From Gemmatimonadota bacterium (lineage in GTDB: Bacteria; Gemmatimonadota; Gemmatimonadetes; Gemmatimonadales; Gemmatimonadaceae): DNA of 64,000 bases. Where the stretch lies: NCBI GenBank assembly GCA_016719105.1, contig JADKAQ010000008.1, positions 62,001 to 126,000 of the forward strand. Reading direction: 5' to 3'. Position numbers and translations under genes: made by a program. Below the pieces are notes generated by a model. It saw only the letters and a list, made by a program, of their open reading frames with translations. It had not been told where the DNA came from and did not search any database. Within the stretch, counting starts at the first letter, position 1. Each line of letters begins with the position of its first letter. Positions 35,468-44,653 of the stretch are shown here, piece by piece.

Positions 35468-36717
35468 TTGGTCTCCGACGTCGTCTCCGCGATGGAACCG
35501 ACCGGGTGCGCACCGAGTCCGCTGGGCACTCCCGAAATGCGTTAGGCGCGCGGCGCGCCCTGCTGGTCGCACTCGCCCCGCTGCTTGGCGCTTGCGCGGC
35601 GGTGCATCGCCCGGCAGCGACGGTTGCGTCGCTCGAGCGTGATGCCGTCGCGGCGCGCGCGGTCGAGGAAGCGACGACCGATTCCATCGTCGAACGCCTG
35701 GCGCGGCGCGCGGTGGCCCGGGGCGATCGCACCATCGACATCCTGTTGCTCTCCGGCGGGGGGCAGAACGGGGCGTACGGCGCCGGCTTCCTGCGCGGGT
35801 GGAAGTCGCGCTCCGATGCCCCGATGCCCACCTTCGACCTCGTGACCGGGGTCTCGACGGGGGCGTTGCAGGCGCCGTTCGTCTTCCTGGGGACCGACGC
35901 CGCGCTCGACACGCTGGCCGCGCTGTATCGCCGATCGGCGGAGACGATCGCCCCCACGATCGACTGGCTCTTCTGGCTCCGGCGCACCGGTGGCCTGGTG
36001 AAGACCGATCGGCTGCGGCGCACCATCGCGCAGGTCATGGACTCGACGATGCAGGGGGCGCTGCAGGCCGGCTTTCGCGAGGGGCGCCAGCTCGCCATCA
36101 GCACGACCGACTTCGACCTCGCTGTCGCGCGCACGTGGGATCTCGCGCAGGAACTGTCGCCCGGGGTGTCGGCGCTCCCACGCTTGCACCAACTCCTGGT
36201 CACCTCGTCGTCGCTCCCGGGCGTCCTGCCGTCGCAGGTCATCGACGGACGCGTGCATCTCGACGGCGGGATCACCGGCAACCTCCTCCCGATCCTCACG
36301 CGGCCCCAGGTCTCGCGACTGGCGGCGGCGGTGCGTTCGTTAGGCGTGCAGGAGCCGTTGACGGTGCGGCTCTGGGTGATCATGAACCTGTGGACGCAGG
36401 CACCGGTCGCCGTGATGAATCCCGCCAGCCGCCGGGCGATCAACGGCCGCACGCTCCTGCTCCTCTTCTGGGCGCAGCATCCGCTGCTCCTGCCGCGCCT
36501 GGCGGAGCTGGCCGATGGGGTCAGCGCCGCGACCGATGGCGTGCGGATGGAGATGCACTTCACCGCCATTCCGGCCGCCGTGGCCAACGATCCCGCCGCC
36601 TTCAAGTTGTTCGACCGCGACTTCATGCAGCGGCTGGAGCAGATGGGCTACGCGCGTGCGCGCAGCGCCACCCCCTGGGAGGCCGCCCTCCCGTCGCCGT
36701 ACGTGCGTCCGCGCTGA
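35464..36717 (+). CDS. Patatin-like phospholipase lipoprotein
   Basis: A 417-residue protein with an N-terminal lipoprotein-type signal (RRALLVALAPLLGACAAVH, lipobox LGAC). The patatin domain begins near residue 90: oxyanion loop LLLSGGGQNGAYGAGFL, nucleophile elbow GVSTGAL (GxSxG) and catalytic Asp in LDGGITGN. These are the Ser-Asp dyad of lipid acyl hydrolases. An outer-membrane or periplasmic lipid-hydrolysing role is inferred. Start GTG 35464 overlaps the upstream stop; other in-frame starts before the signal are possible. Two CGTTAGG words (35540, 36338) encode Leu-TTA. Confidence 0.88.
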   Translation: MIGLRRRLRDGTDRVRTESAGHSRNALGARRALLVALAPLLGACAAVHRPAATVASLERDAVAARAVEEATTDSIVERLARRAVARGDRTIDILLLSGGGQNGAYGAGFLRGWKSRSDAPMPTFDLVTGVSTGALQAPFVFLGTDAALDTLAALYRRSAETIAPTIDWLFWLRRTGGLVKTDRLRRTIAQVMDSTMQGALQAGFREGRQLAISTTDFDLAVARTWDLAQELSPGVSALPRLHQLLVTSSSLPGVLPSQVIDGRVHLDGGITGNLLPILTRPQVSRLAAAVRSLGVQEPLTVRLWVIMNLWTQAPVAVMNPASRRAINGRTLLLLFWAQHPLLLPRLAELADGVSAATDGVRMEMHFTAIPAAVANDPAAFKLFDRDFMQRLEQMGYARARSATPWEAALPSPYVRPR

Positions 36718-36763
36718 GGCGCGGGCGGGCGCGATCTCCCCGGCCACAGCGTGACGCCGGCGG

Positions 36764-37666
36764 TCACCCGAGCCGCCGTTCCATCTCGTCGGGGAGGCGT
36801 GGGTAGTCGCCCGAGCGCGTGAGCACCCGCACGCTGATGAGGCCGCGGTCGGCGCGGTCGATCGTCGCCTCCAGCGACTCGTCGCCGGCGCGCACCGCCC
36901 ACCCTAACGAGAAGGCGACCGGCGCGCTGCGGGCCGCGGCATGTTGCAGCCGGCGGGCGACCTCCTCGGTGCGCAGCGCCGACTCCCCCTGCAGCACCAC
37001 GAGGAACTCGTCGCCCCCCATGCGCACCACCGGCTCCTCGGCCCGCACCTGCCGCATGAGGAACCGCGCCATGCGCGCGAGCACCAGGTCGCCCTCGAGG
37101 TGCCCGTGCGCGTCGTTGTAGACCTTGAAGTGATCGATGTCGAGGAAGATGCACCCCCACGTCCCGACGCCGAGTTCGTGCAGCTGTCGGGCGAGGTCGA
37201 GCAGGAAACGGCGGTTGTAGCAGCCGGTGAGGGCGTCGCGCGTGAGTTGCTCGCGCAGCTGGTCCTCGAGCTGCTTGCGCTCCGTGATGTCGACGAGGAT
37301 CCCGTGATAGAAGCGTTCGCCGGTGGCCTCGTCGACCACGGTGTACGACGTATCGAGCACGGTGCGACGCTGGCCATCGGGACGCACCAACGTCCATTCG
37401 AAATCGCGCACCGTCCCCTCGCGCTCCAGCGCCGCGAGCCATGCGTCCCGTCGTGCGGGATCGGCATACAGGTCCGCCGCATGGAACTGCCCGAGTTCAC
37501 CCACCGATCGCACGCCAAAGATCTGCAGGAACGCCGCATTGGCGTCGAGGATCTTCCCCGCCGGGTCGGAGATGTAGATCCCCTCCCCGAGGTTCTGGGC
37601 CAGCAGTCGCAGCGTCTCCACATCGTCGAGGCTGCGGAATCGAGTCGGCGCCCTGAGCGGAGTCAT
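36764..37666 (-). CDS. PAS-GGDEF diguanylate cyclase
   Basis: A 300-residue cytoplasmic signalling protein. PAS domain, residues 15-130 (LAQNLGEGIYISDPAGKILDAN, ending in the PAC-type FYHGILVDITERKQLEDQL), then GGDEF domain, residues 135-290, with DALTGCYNRRFL and the intact active site RMGGDEFLVVL. No RxxD inhibitory I-site is visible five residues before GGDEF (RAEEPVVR instead). It should make cyclic di-GMP in response to a PAS-sensed cue. Start ATG 37666; another ATG nearby is out of frame. Confidence 0.92.
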   Translation of the reverse strand: MTPLRAPTRFRSLDDVETLRLLAQNLGEGIYISDPAGKILDANAAFLQIFGVRSVGELGQFHAADLYADPARRDAWLAALEREGTVRDFEWTLVRPDGQRRTVLDTSYTVVDEATGERFYHGILVDITERKQLEDQLREQLTRDALTGCYNRRFLLDLARQLHELGVGTWGCIFLDIDHFKVYNDAHGHLEGDLVLARMARFLMRQVRAEEPVVRMGGDEFLVVLQGESALRTEEVARRLQHAAARSAPVAFSLGWAVRAGDESLEATIDRADRGLISVRVLTRSGDYPRLPDEMERRLG

Positions 37667-37756
37667 GCTGCATAGTACGTGACGTCGTGACGATCGCGCA
37701 CGACTTTTTTTCGTACGGTGGCGCCCGCCTGCCGTCGCGCGCATACCCCGAAACGA

Positions 37757-37794
37757 CACTGCCCCGCAACGCCGATCGGCGTCGCGGGGCAGTG
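37757..37794 (-). terminator. Strong intrinsic-type hairpin after the cytochrome c gene
   Basis: Inverted repeat CACTGCCCCGC (37757-37767) and GCGGGGCAGTG (37784-37794), with a self-complementary ACGCCGATCGGCGT inside the loop. It lies 14 bases beyond the stop of the leftward cytochrome gene and separates it from the GGDEF gene. The T run is short, as is common at this GC content. Confidence 0.7.
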
Positions 37795-37808
37795 CTGAGA
37801 CGCGAAGC

Positions 37809-38339
37809 TTACTTGAGCTTCGCCGCCTTGACTTCATCCGGCGTCCAGGGCGTGGTGCGCGTGGTCGTCGCGGCACGAACCGCAGCGACCTGCTCAGCCG
37901 TCACGGCAGCGGCCGTGTTGCCCCACGTCGAACGCTCATACGTGAGGATCGCGGCGATCTGCGCGTCGGAGAGCGACGCCCACGGAGCCATCACGTTGTT
38001 GAACTTCTGCCCCTTGACCGTGATCTCGCCCTGCATGCCATGGAGCACGATCGCGATCGGGATCTCGGCGTCGCCGGTGAGCCACTCGGAGCCGGCGAGC
38101 GGCGGATACAGGTTCGGAAGCCCTTCGCCGTTCTCCTGGTGACAGGTCTGGCAGACGAGGTACTCCGCCTTGCCATCGAGACCCGCCGCCGCCGGAGCAG
38201 CGGCCGCCGCCTCGGGAGCCGCAGCGGCCGGAGCAGCCGCGGTGTCAGTGGTCGCCGCCTTCTCGCCGCCGCCGCCGCACGCGGTCAGGGCACCCAGCGC
38301 CAGCAGGAGCGCCGGAGTCGTCAGAACAGAACGTCGCAT
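37809..38339 (-). CDS. Cytochrome c lipoprotein
   Basis: A 176-residue protein with a lipoprotein signal (LALGALTACGGGG) and an Ala/Pro-rich linker, then a class I cytochrome c domain with a single haem motif CQTCH (about residue 64) and a candidate distal Met ligand in VMAPWASLSD. Preceding residues ENGEGLPNLYPPLAGSEW are typical of cbb3-type or alcohol-dehydrogenase-linked c cytochromes. It is likely a periplasmic electron carrier; its redox partner is not in the window. A strong hairpin terminator follows. Confidence 0.9.
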   Translation of the reverse strand: MRRSVLTTPALLLALGALTACGGGGEKAATTDTAAAPAAAAPEAAAAAPAAAGLDGKAEYLVCQTCHQENGEGLPNLYPPLAGSEWLTGDAEIPIAIVLHGMQGEITVKGQKFNNVMAPWASLSDAQIAAILTYERSTWGNTAAAVTAEQVAAVRAATTTRTTPWTPDEVKAAKLK

Positions 38340-38591
38340 GGAACTCTCGTCTTCTTGGGGTTACGTGGTGGGAGCGCAAAAGATAAGGCACACCTGCCCG
38401 CGCATGAACTGGTCAACGCCGAGACGCAGAAAAAAGTGCGCAAACGTCGCCAACACGACCGCGGAGTCCAATCGCCCTCGGGCGAGGGACATTCTAGCGT
38501 GCCAGTCGTTCGATAGAAAGCCGGAGCCGGCGTCGTCGCCGTGCTCACGCCCGGGGAGCACCGCGACGCACTCGCGTCGACCCCGGACCCA

Positions 38592-39101
38592 TCACCGCAT
38601 GACGTGAAAGGCGCCTTTCAGATACTCCATGTTGACCGCGCGCTTCTCGAACTCGACCGAATCCACGCTCCCGTATCCGAACGGGTTGGACTGCGGCAGG
38701 CCAACGATGTACGCGCGCCCCGGCGCGCGAGCGATCAACTCGCCCTGAGGGGGCCCCTCCTCGGCCTCTAGCCTGGCCCACGCCAGCGAGTCGTAGACGT
38801 AGACCCCGAGGAGTATCTGCGGGACGATGGCGCGGTCGTGCGGGAGATACTCGAAGAGCCGAGCGTCACGAATGCCCTGTTGGGCGAGGCGAGCACGCCC
38901 CTCAGGATCGTCGACCATGCGCACGCGATCGTCCCACGATGGCGGCGACTCAAGGCGCCACGACAGCGCCTGCATCGAGACTCCAGGCGCTGTTTGAGCG
39001 GCTTGCGCCGCAGAATCGCCTGCCGCGCCTCGCTCGCGTTCCTGCGAGCATGCCGCCAGCATCGCCGCCGCCGTGCCGATCATCAGCCAAGTTCCACGCA
39101 T
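38592..39101 (-). CDS. Hypothetical lipoprotein
   Basis: A 169-residue protein with a lipoprotein signal (MLAACSQERERG, lipobox LAAC). The rest has no recognisable domain: a Ser/Ala-rich linker, then a soluble region with WRLESPPSWDDRVRMV, AYIVGLPQSNPFGYGSVDS and EFEKRAVNMEYLKG. Ordinary codon use and a good lipobox make it a real gene. It follows the M20 peptidase gene by 42 bases on the same strand, so they may be co-transcribed. Confidence 0.7.
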   Translation of the reverse strand: MRGTWLMIGTAAAMLAACSQERERGAAGDSAAQAAQTAPGVSMQALSWRLESPPSWDDRVRMVDDPEGRARLAQQGIRDARLFEYLPHDRAIVPQILLGVYVYDSLAWARLEAEEGPPQGELIARAPGRAYIVGLPQSNPFGYGSVDSVEFEKRAVNMEYLKGAFHVMR

Positions 39102-39143
39102 TCCAGCCCTCCGTCATCCCTCGGGTGATACACCCCCACCCCG

Positions 39144-40559
39144 CTACATCCGTGTCGCGTCGCCCAGCAGCCCCTTCACCATACGATACCAGAACTCCCG
39201 CGTCTCGTTGAAATGCCGCACGCTCAACCGCTCGTCACGTCCGTGCGCCCGGTCGTCGTCGCCGTCATACAGCGGCCCCGAGACCCCGTACACCGGGACG
39301 TTCAGGTTGCGCAGGAAGAGCCCGTCGGTCGCGCCGTTCTCCATGACCGGGATCGAGACCGCGCGAGGCCAGATCTCGCGCGACGCCGACTCGACCACCC
39401 CCATCACGTCCGGACGAAGGGGTGAGGCCGGACTCGGCGTGCTGACGCCGACGGTCGAGAAGTGGACCGAGGTGTCGCCGACCACCCGCTCGAGCGTCGC
39501 CTGCACCTCCCGCTCGCTCACCCCCGGGAAGATCCGGCAGTTGACGGTCGCGGTCGCCCGTTGCGGGAGGGCGTTCTCGGCGTGACCGCCGGAGAGCATC
39601 GTCGCGACGCAGGTCGTGCGGAGGTTGCCGTTGATGCCGGGTTCGCGCGACATCCGGGCGACGGCAGGGCCGCTGCGGGCACCGCCGGCGAGGGCGCGGA
39701 GATCAGCCGCCACCTGTCCCTTCGCCAAGGTGGCCGATCGGGCGAACGAGACGCGAGTGACCTCGTTGTACATGACGGGAAAGTGGAAGGCCTCCACCTT
39801 CGCGAGCGCGCGCGCGAGCGCATAGATCGCGTTGTCGGCGCGCGGCAGCGAGGAGTGCCCGCCCCGATTGCTGACCTCCAGACGAAAGGTCTGGTACATC
39901 TTCTCCGACGACTGCACGAAGAAGCGTGGCGGCTCGTCCCCCTTCCCCGCGAGCATCCCCCCCGCGTCCGTGTTGAGTGCGTACTCCGCCGCCTTGAGGC
40001 GCGGCACGTTGGCCAGGAGCCATTGAATCCCCGCCTCCGCGGTCGTCTCCTCGTCGGTGGTCAGCACCGCAATCACGTCGCGCGAGGGGACGAAGCGCTC
40101 GCGCTTCCAGCGCAGCATGTTGGCGATGATGACGGCTGCACCGCCCTTGTTGTCTGTCGTCCCGCGCCCGTAGAAGTAGCCGTCCAGCTCGTGCAGCGTG
40201 AACGGATCCATCGACCAGTCGCTGGCCAGGGCCTCGACGACATCGATGTGCGCCAGCAGCAGCACCGGCTTGGCCTGGCGATCGCGCCCGCGCAGGGTGA
40301 CGACCAGGTTCTGGTGGGCCGCATCGGGCCCCGCCAGCTGCACATCGCCCGCGTCGAATCCGGCGGCCATCAGCCGCGCCGCCATCGCCCGCGTCGCCGT
40401 GCTCATCGCCCCGCCACTGGGAGCGGTGTTGATCTCGATGAGTTCCTTCAGCACCGCGCGCGCCAGCGAGTCCTCGGTGGCACTGGAGGAGACCTGGGCC
40501 GACGCGCCAGTGCCAGCCAGGAGGGTGAACAGGGCGGTCGCTCGCAGGAAAGAACGCAT
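39144..40559 (-). CDS. Exported M20-family zinc peptidase
   Basis: A 471-residue peptidase with a signal peptide (FLRATALFTLLAGTGASAQ). Zinc-site residues: LLLAHIDVVEA, GRGTTDNKGGAAVII, LTTDEETTAEAG, ALNTDAGGML, and a terminal His in DDDRAHGRDE. The dimerisation lid carries RGGHSSLPRADN. M20 enzymes are carboxypeptidases or aminoacylases; this extracytoplasmic type resembles Gly-X carboxypeptidases. The ATG at 40559 directly precedes the signal peptide. Divergent from transketolase with a 246-base gap. Confidence 0.92.
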   Translation of the reverse strand: MRSFLRATALFTLLAGTGASAQVSSSATEDSLARAVLKELIEINTAPSGGAMSTATRAMAARLMAAGFDAGDVQLAGPDAAHQNLVVTLRGRDRQAKPVLLLAHIDVVEALASDWSMDPFTLHELDGYFYGRGTTDNKGGAAVIIANMLRWKRERFVPSRDVIAVLTTDEETTAEAGIQWLLANVPRLKAAEYALNTDAGGMLAGKGDEPPRFFVQSSEKMYQTFRLEVSNRGGHSSLPRADNAIYALARALAKVEAFHFPVMYNEVTRVSFARSATLAKGQVAADLRALAGGARSGPAVARMSREPGINGNLRTTCVATMLSGGHAENALPQRATATVNCRIFPGVSEREVQATLERVVGDTSVHFSTVGVSTPSPASPLRPDVMGVVESASREIWPRAVSIPVMENGATDGLFLRNLNVPVYGVSGPLYDGDDDRAHGRDERLSVRHFNETREFWYRMVKGLLGDATRM

Positions 40560-40805
40560 TGCGGATCGTGCGTGGTGGTGGGACAGCGGACACGCGTGTC
40601 CGACAGAGTCCTGAAAACCTACCCCAACGAGTCGTGGACGGCACCAGATGGGCGGGAAGCGGCACACATTTCGCCACGCTAGCTTTCCCGTCGCACCACG
40701 CACGCAATCTGGGGGCGTGGGCGATACGGCTGTACCCCCGTCACGCGTTGTGGGCCCCGTCAGGCTCCCAAGGCGTTCCACTTCGTCTCGCCAGGAGAAC
40801 CTCTC

Positions 40806-42824
40806 GTGTCCGCACCGGTCGACGCGTCGACGCTCGATGCGCTCTGCATCAATACGGTCCGCACGCTGTCCATGGACGCCGTGCAAAAGGCCGAGAGTGG
40901 CCACCCCGGCGCCCCGATGGGGCTCGCCCCCCTCGCGTACTCGCTCTTCACCAAGCACCTGCGGCACAACCCCGCCGACCCGGCGTGGCCCAACCGCGAT
41001 CGCTTCGTGCTCTCCAACGGGCATGCGTCGATGCTGCTGTACTCGGTGTTGCACCTGTCCGGCTATGACCTGCCGCTCGAGGAGCTGAAGAACTTCCGGC
41101 AGTGGGGGAGCAAGACGCCGGGCCACCCCGAGCACGGGCACACCCCGGGGGTGGAGACGACGACCGGGCCGCTGGGGCAGGGGCTGGCGATGGCGGTGGG
41201 GATGGCCGCGGCCGAAGCCCACCTGGCCGCGACCTTCAACCGCGACGGACACGCGATCGTCGACCACTTCACGTACTTCATCGCAGGCGACGGCTGCCTG
41301 ATGGAGGGGATTTCGCACGAGGCCGCGTCGTTCGCCGGGCACTTCAAGCTCGGGAAGATCATCGGCTTCTACGACGACAACGGGATCTCGATCGACGGCA
41401 AGACGGAGATCACCTACAGCGACGATGCCGCCAAGCGCTTCGAGGCCTACGGCTGGCAGGTGCTCCGCGTCGATGACGTCAACGACCTCGCGGCGATCGA
41501 TGCCGCGGTGGCCGAGGCCAAGTCCGACCTCTCGCGTCCCACGCTCGTCATCACCAAGACACACATCGGCTACGGTTCGCCCAACCGGCAGGACACGGCC
41601 AAGGCGCACGGCGAGCCGTTAGGCGCCGCCGAGCTGGCGCTCACCAAGCAGGCGCTGGGCTGGACGGAAACCGAGCCGTTCGCCATTCCGGCCGAGGCGC
41701 TGGCGCACTGGCGCAGCGTGCAGGGGCGCGGGGCCGAGGCCAACGATGCCTGGCGCAAGTCGCTGATTGCCTACGCCAAGGCACATCCCGAAGCCGCCAA
41801 GGAGTTCGGGCGCCGCATGCAGGGCGACCTCCCCGCCGGGTGGCAGCAGGCGCTGCCGGTCTTCACGCCGGAGAACGGGAACCTCGCCAGCCGCAATGCA
41901 TCGGGTATCGTCCTCAACGCGCTCGGCGCGAAGATCCCCGAGCTCGTCGGCGGGTCGGCCGACCTCAGCGGCTCCAACATCACCGTCCTCAAGGACACGC
42001 CGCGCTTTGCCGCCGAGAGCTACGCCGGGCGCAACGTCCACTTCGGCGTGCGCGAGTTCGGGATGGGGGCGATCATGAACGGGATGACGCTGCACGGCGG
42101 TGTCATTCCGTACGGCGGCACCTTCCTGGTCTTCGCCGACTACATGCGCCCCGCCATCCGCCTGGCGGCGCTGATGCGGCAGCAGGTGATCTACGTCTTC
42201 ACGCACGACTCGATCGGCCTGGGCGAGGATGGCCCCACGCACCAGCCGGTGGAGCACCTCACGTCGCTGCGCTGCATCCCCAACGTCACCGTGATTCGCC
42301 CGGCCGACGCCGCCGAGACGGCCGAGGCGTGGCGTTCCGCCCTGCTGCACAAGAACGGGCCGGTGGCGCTCATCCTCACCCGCCAGAAGCTCCCGCTGAT
42401 CGATCGCGCGAAGTACGGCGCCGTCGCCTCGGCGGCGCGTGGCGGCTACATCCTCGCCGACGCCTCGCCCGAAACGCCCGACGTGGTGCTGATTGCCTCG
42501 GGGTCGGAGGTGGAGATCGCGATGAAGGCGCAGGAGGCGTTGGTGGCCGATGGGATCAAGGCACGCGTGGTGAGCATGCCGAGCCAGGAGCTCTTCCTGG
42601 CGCAGACCCCCGAGTACCAGGACGCCGTGCTTCCGCCAGGCGCAAAGCGCGTCGCCGTGGAGGCCGCACACTCGATGTCGTGGCAGCGCTTCGTCGGGCG
42701 TGACGGTGCGGTCGTCGGGATCGACACGTTCGGCGCGAGCGCGCCGTACCAGAAGCTCTACGCCGCGTACGGGATCACGGCCGAGCACGTGGTGGCGGAG
42801 GCCAAGCGCGTGATCGGTCGATAG
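40806..42824 (+). CDS. tkt: Transketolase
   Basis: A 672-residue thiamine-diphosphate enzyme moving two-carbon units between sugar phosphates in the pentose-phosphate pathway. Motifs in order: SGHPGAPMGLAPLAYSLF, the GDG ThDP/Mg motif in IAGDGCLMEGISHEAASF, then GGSADLSGSN, THDSIGLGEDGPTHQPVE and the C-terminal domain from VVLIASGSEVEIAMKAQ. Full length and intact. The GTG start at 40806 has AGGAG about 8 bases upstream. A Leu-TTA codon lies in CGTTAGG at 41617. A very large hairpin follows the stop. Confidence 0.97.
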   Translation: MSAPVDASTLDALCINTVRTLSMDAVQKAESGHPGAPMGLAPLAYSLFTKHLRHNPADPAWPNRDRFVLSNGHASMLLYSVLHLSGYDLPLEELKNFRQWGSKTPGHPEHGHTPGVETTTGPLGQGLAMAVGMAAAEAHLAATFNRDGHAIVDHFTYFIAGDGCLMEGISHEAASFAGHFKLGKIIGFYDDNGISIDGKTEITYSDDAAKRFEAYGWQVLRVDDVNDLAAIDAAVAEAKSDLSRPTLVITKTHIGYGSPNRQDTAKAHGEPLGAAELALTKQALGWTETEPFAIPAEALAHWRSVQGRGAEANDAWRKSLIAYAKAHPEAAKEFGRRMQGDLPAGWQQALPVFTPENGNLASRNASGIVLNALGAKIPELVGGSADLSGSNITVLKDTPRFAAESYAGRNVHFGVREFGMGAIMNGMTLHGGVIPYGGTFLVFADYMRPAIRLAALMRQQVIYVFTHDSIGLGEDGPTHQPVEHLTSLRCIPNVTVIRPADAAETAEAWRSALLHKNGPVALILTRQKLPLIDRAKYGAVASAARGGYILADASPETPDVVLIASGSEVEIAMKAQEALVADGIKARVVSMPSQELFLAQTPEYQDAVLPPGAKRVAVEAAHSMSWQRFVGRDGAVVGIDTFGASAPYQKLYAAYGITAEHVVAEAKRVIGR

Positions 42825-42856
42825 CGAGTCGTCGTTGCCGGAGCGTTCAAGGTCAA

Positions 42857-42971
42857 AAGCAGGACACGGAGGTTCACGGGGGTAACACGGGGGTTCACGG
42901 AGGCAACTGGCGTATCGCTGCCCTCCTCCGTGAACCCCCGTGAATCCTCCGTGAACCTCCGTGTCTTGCTT
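42857..42971. repeat. 115-bp near-perfect hairpin of imperfect repeats after transketolase
   Basis: Left arm 42857-42903 and right arm 42925-42971, 47 bases each, pair with only about five mismatches, leaving a 21-base loop. Each arm is itself built from imperfect repeats of CACGGAGGTTCACGGGG-type units. It lies 32 bases after the transketolase stop and 37 before the stop of the convergent LanC-like gene, so it could act as a bidirectional terminator or RNA stabiliser. It may also be a REP-like repeat family; I saw no second copy in this window. Confidence 0.75.
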
Positions 42972-43007
42972 TGTGTTGTTGAACGTCCTCGCCTGCTCGA
43001 CTCCTCC

Positions 43008-44423
43008 CTAGACCCACTGCGGCGCGTCCGGCAGTGCGACGAGCGGCGCGCGGCGGTTCATCGCCCCGTCCAGGTGCAACAGCGCCAGTCCGACGCCGGC
43101 GGCGCCCTGCATCAGCCCCGTCTGCGCGACAAGTAGTTCAGGACGCACGCGATGTTCGGCCTGGATCCACTTGAGGCCGGCGCCGTCGGCGGTCGCGCGC
43201 GACACCACGTCGTCCATGACGCGCCGGGCAAACGTGAGGTGGCGCGTGTCGCCGGTCATGGCGTGCATGGCGATGAAGAACTCGGCCACGCCTGACGCGC
43301 CGCAACACTGCGAGATGTTGTTCCAGTAGCCGGAGCGATCGGGGTGCTGGTCGGGGACGCCGCTGTCGACGATCCCCTGGGCCAGGCGCGGGAGCATCGC
43401 CCGCCACGACGCGTCGCCCGTCACCTCCGCCAAACGGTGATAGAGGCGTGCCGTGCCGGCGGGGCCGTGGCACCAGCTCAGGTAGAAGAGCTGCTCGCCG
43501 CCGGGCTCGGAATGGAAGACCTTGATTCCGTCGTTAGGTGTGCGGGTCGCGATCGCCTGCAGGTAGCGCTCTCCCGCGAGGGCGGCGTCGAGGAAGCGGC
43601 GCTCGCCCGTCTCCTTCGACAGGGTGGCCAGCACGTACGACACGCCCGCGGTCCCGTGCGAGAAGTTGGGATAGCGCCGCGGCATCGCACTGTTGATCGA
43701 CCACTTCACCCCGCCGTGCTCCGGCGTCCCGACTTCGACCAGGCGATCGCCCACGCGCACCGCGTCGCGCCGCCAGTCGCTCCACGCCCCGCCGTGACGG
43801 TCGAGCCACGCCAGGGTGAGCACGATCCCCGAGCTGCCGGAGATGATGTCGGAGGACGGGTTCCACGCGGCGCCGGCGCCGGCGGGGGCAAGCCCGTCCC
43901 TGAGGAGGGCGACGGCACGGTTGCGCGCGTCGCCAAGGCGCGCGTTGCCGGTGGCCTGACGCGCGAGTTCGAGCACGTACGCGACCCCCGCCACTCCCGT
44001 GTACAGCCCCGCCCCCTCCTCGCCTAACGTCGACGCCGTAGCCGGAAGCGTCGCCGCGAGGTACTCGGCCCCCGCCCGCGCCGGCTCGAGCCAGCGGCGA
44101 TCGCCGGTCGCGTGGGCGAGCTCGAGGTAGAAGAGGACGACCCCGGGACTGCCGCTGTAGAGATTGCCCTGCACGCTTCTGGCGTCGGCCGGATCGGCGG
44201 GCCAGGTGAGCCCGCGTCCGTCGCGAATCGCCGACCGCGCAATCCACCGCTCGGCGTTGAGTGCGCTTCCCAGGTAGGAGCCCTCCGCCTCGCGCAGGGA
44301 GGCGCTCGCCGGGGGGCGCAACGCCGACGGAAGCGCGAGAAACGCGGCGGCCGCGGCGCCGCGTTCGATCAACGACCGGCGAGTCAGCGGGAGGTCGAGT
44401 TCGGGGAGCCGGGGGTCACACAT
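43008..44423 (-). CDS. LanC-like cyclase-fold protein with a Tat signal
   Basis: A 471-residue protein with a twin-arginine signal (LPLTRRSLIERGAAAAAFLAL, Tat motif TRRSLI) and an alpha/alpha-barrel resembling LanC/LanC-like proteins: GLYTGVAGVAYVLELAR, SHGTAGVSYVLATLS, LSWCHGPAGTARLY and SQCCGASGVAEFF, then QGAAGVGLALLHLD. The zinc ligands of LanC are Cys (WCHG) and Cys-His (CHG); here the second motif is CCG, the three-cysteine pattern known from CCG-type LanM enzymes. No lanthipeptide precursor or dehydratase gene is nearby. Lanthionine cyclases are cytoplasmic, so an exported relative is unusual and may act on other thiols or be non-catalytic. The ATG at 44423 has GGAG 7 bases upstream. 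Confidence 0.82.
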   Translation of the reverse strand: MCDPRLPELDLPLTRRSLIERGAAAAAFLALPSALRPPASASLREAEGSYLGSALNAERWIARSAIRDGRGLTWPADPADARSVQGNLYSGSPGVVLFYLELAHATGDRRWLEPARAGAEYLAATLPATASTLGEEGAGLYTGVAGVAYVLELARQATGNARLGDARNRAVALLRDGLAPAGAGAAWNPSSDIISGSSGIVLTLAWLDRHGGAWSDWRRDAVRVGDRLVEVGTPEHGGVKWSINSAMPRRYPNFSHGTAGVSYVLATLSKETGERRFLDAALAGERYLQAIATRTPNDGIKVFHSEPGGEQLFYLSWCHGPAGTARLYHRLAEVTGDASWRAMLPRLAQGIVDSGVPDQHPDRSGYWNNISQCCGASGVAEFFIAMHAMTGDTRHLTFARRVMDDVVSRATADGAGLKWIQAEHRVRPELLVAQTGLMQGAAGVGLALLHLDGAMNRRAPLVALPDAPQWV

Positions 44424-44653
44424 CGGACGCTCCAGGAGGTGCGGGCAGAGGGGGCAACGAGGGTGAACGTACGCCCGCACCGTGCGCCGCGTCCAGCCGA
44501 GGGCGATGGGCACCGCGATGCGTCGCCGGAGTACTCATATGCGTGCATGTTGCGCCTCCCGCGCCCGGCTGGCTTTCCCGCGCCGCACGCAGCATTCTCC
44601 CCGCTGCTCTCCGCCGCACGCGCCTTCGTCACATTTCTCGCCGAGTCTCTCCC

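Noticed and set aside
41619..42788. 389-residue minus-strand open frame
   Set aside because: Opposite transketolase, whose motifs are complete.
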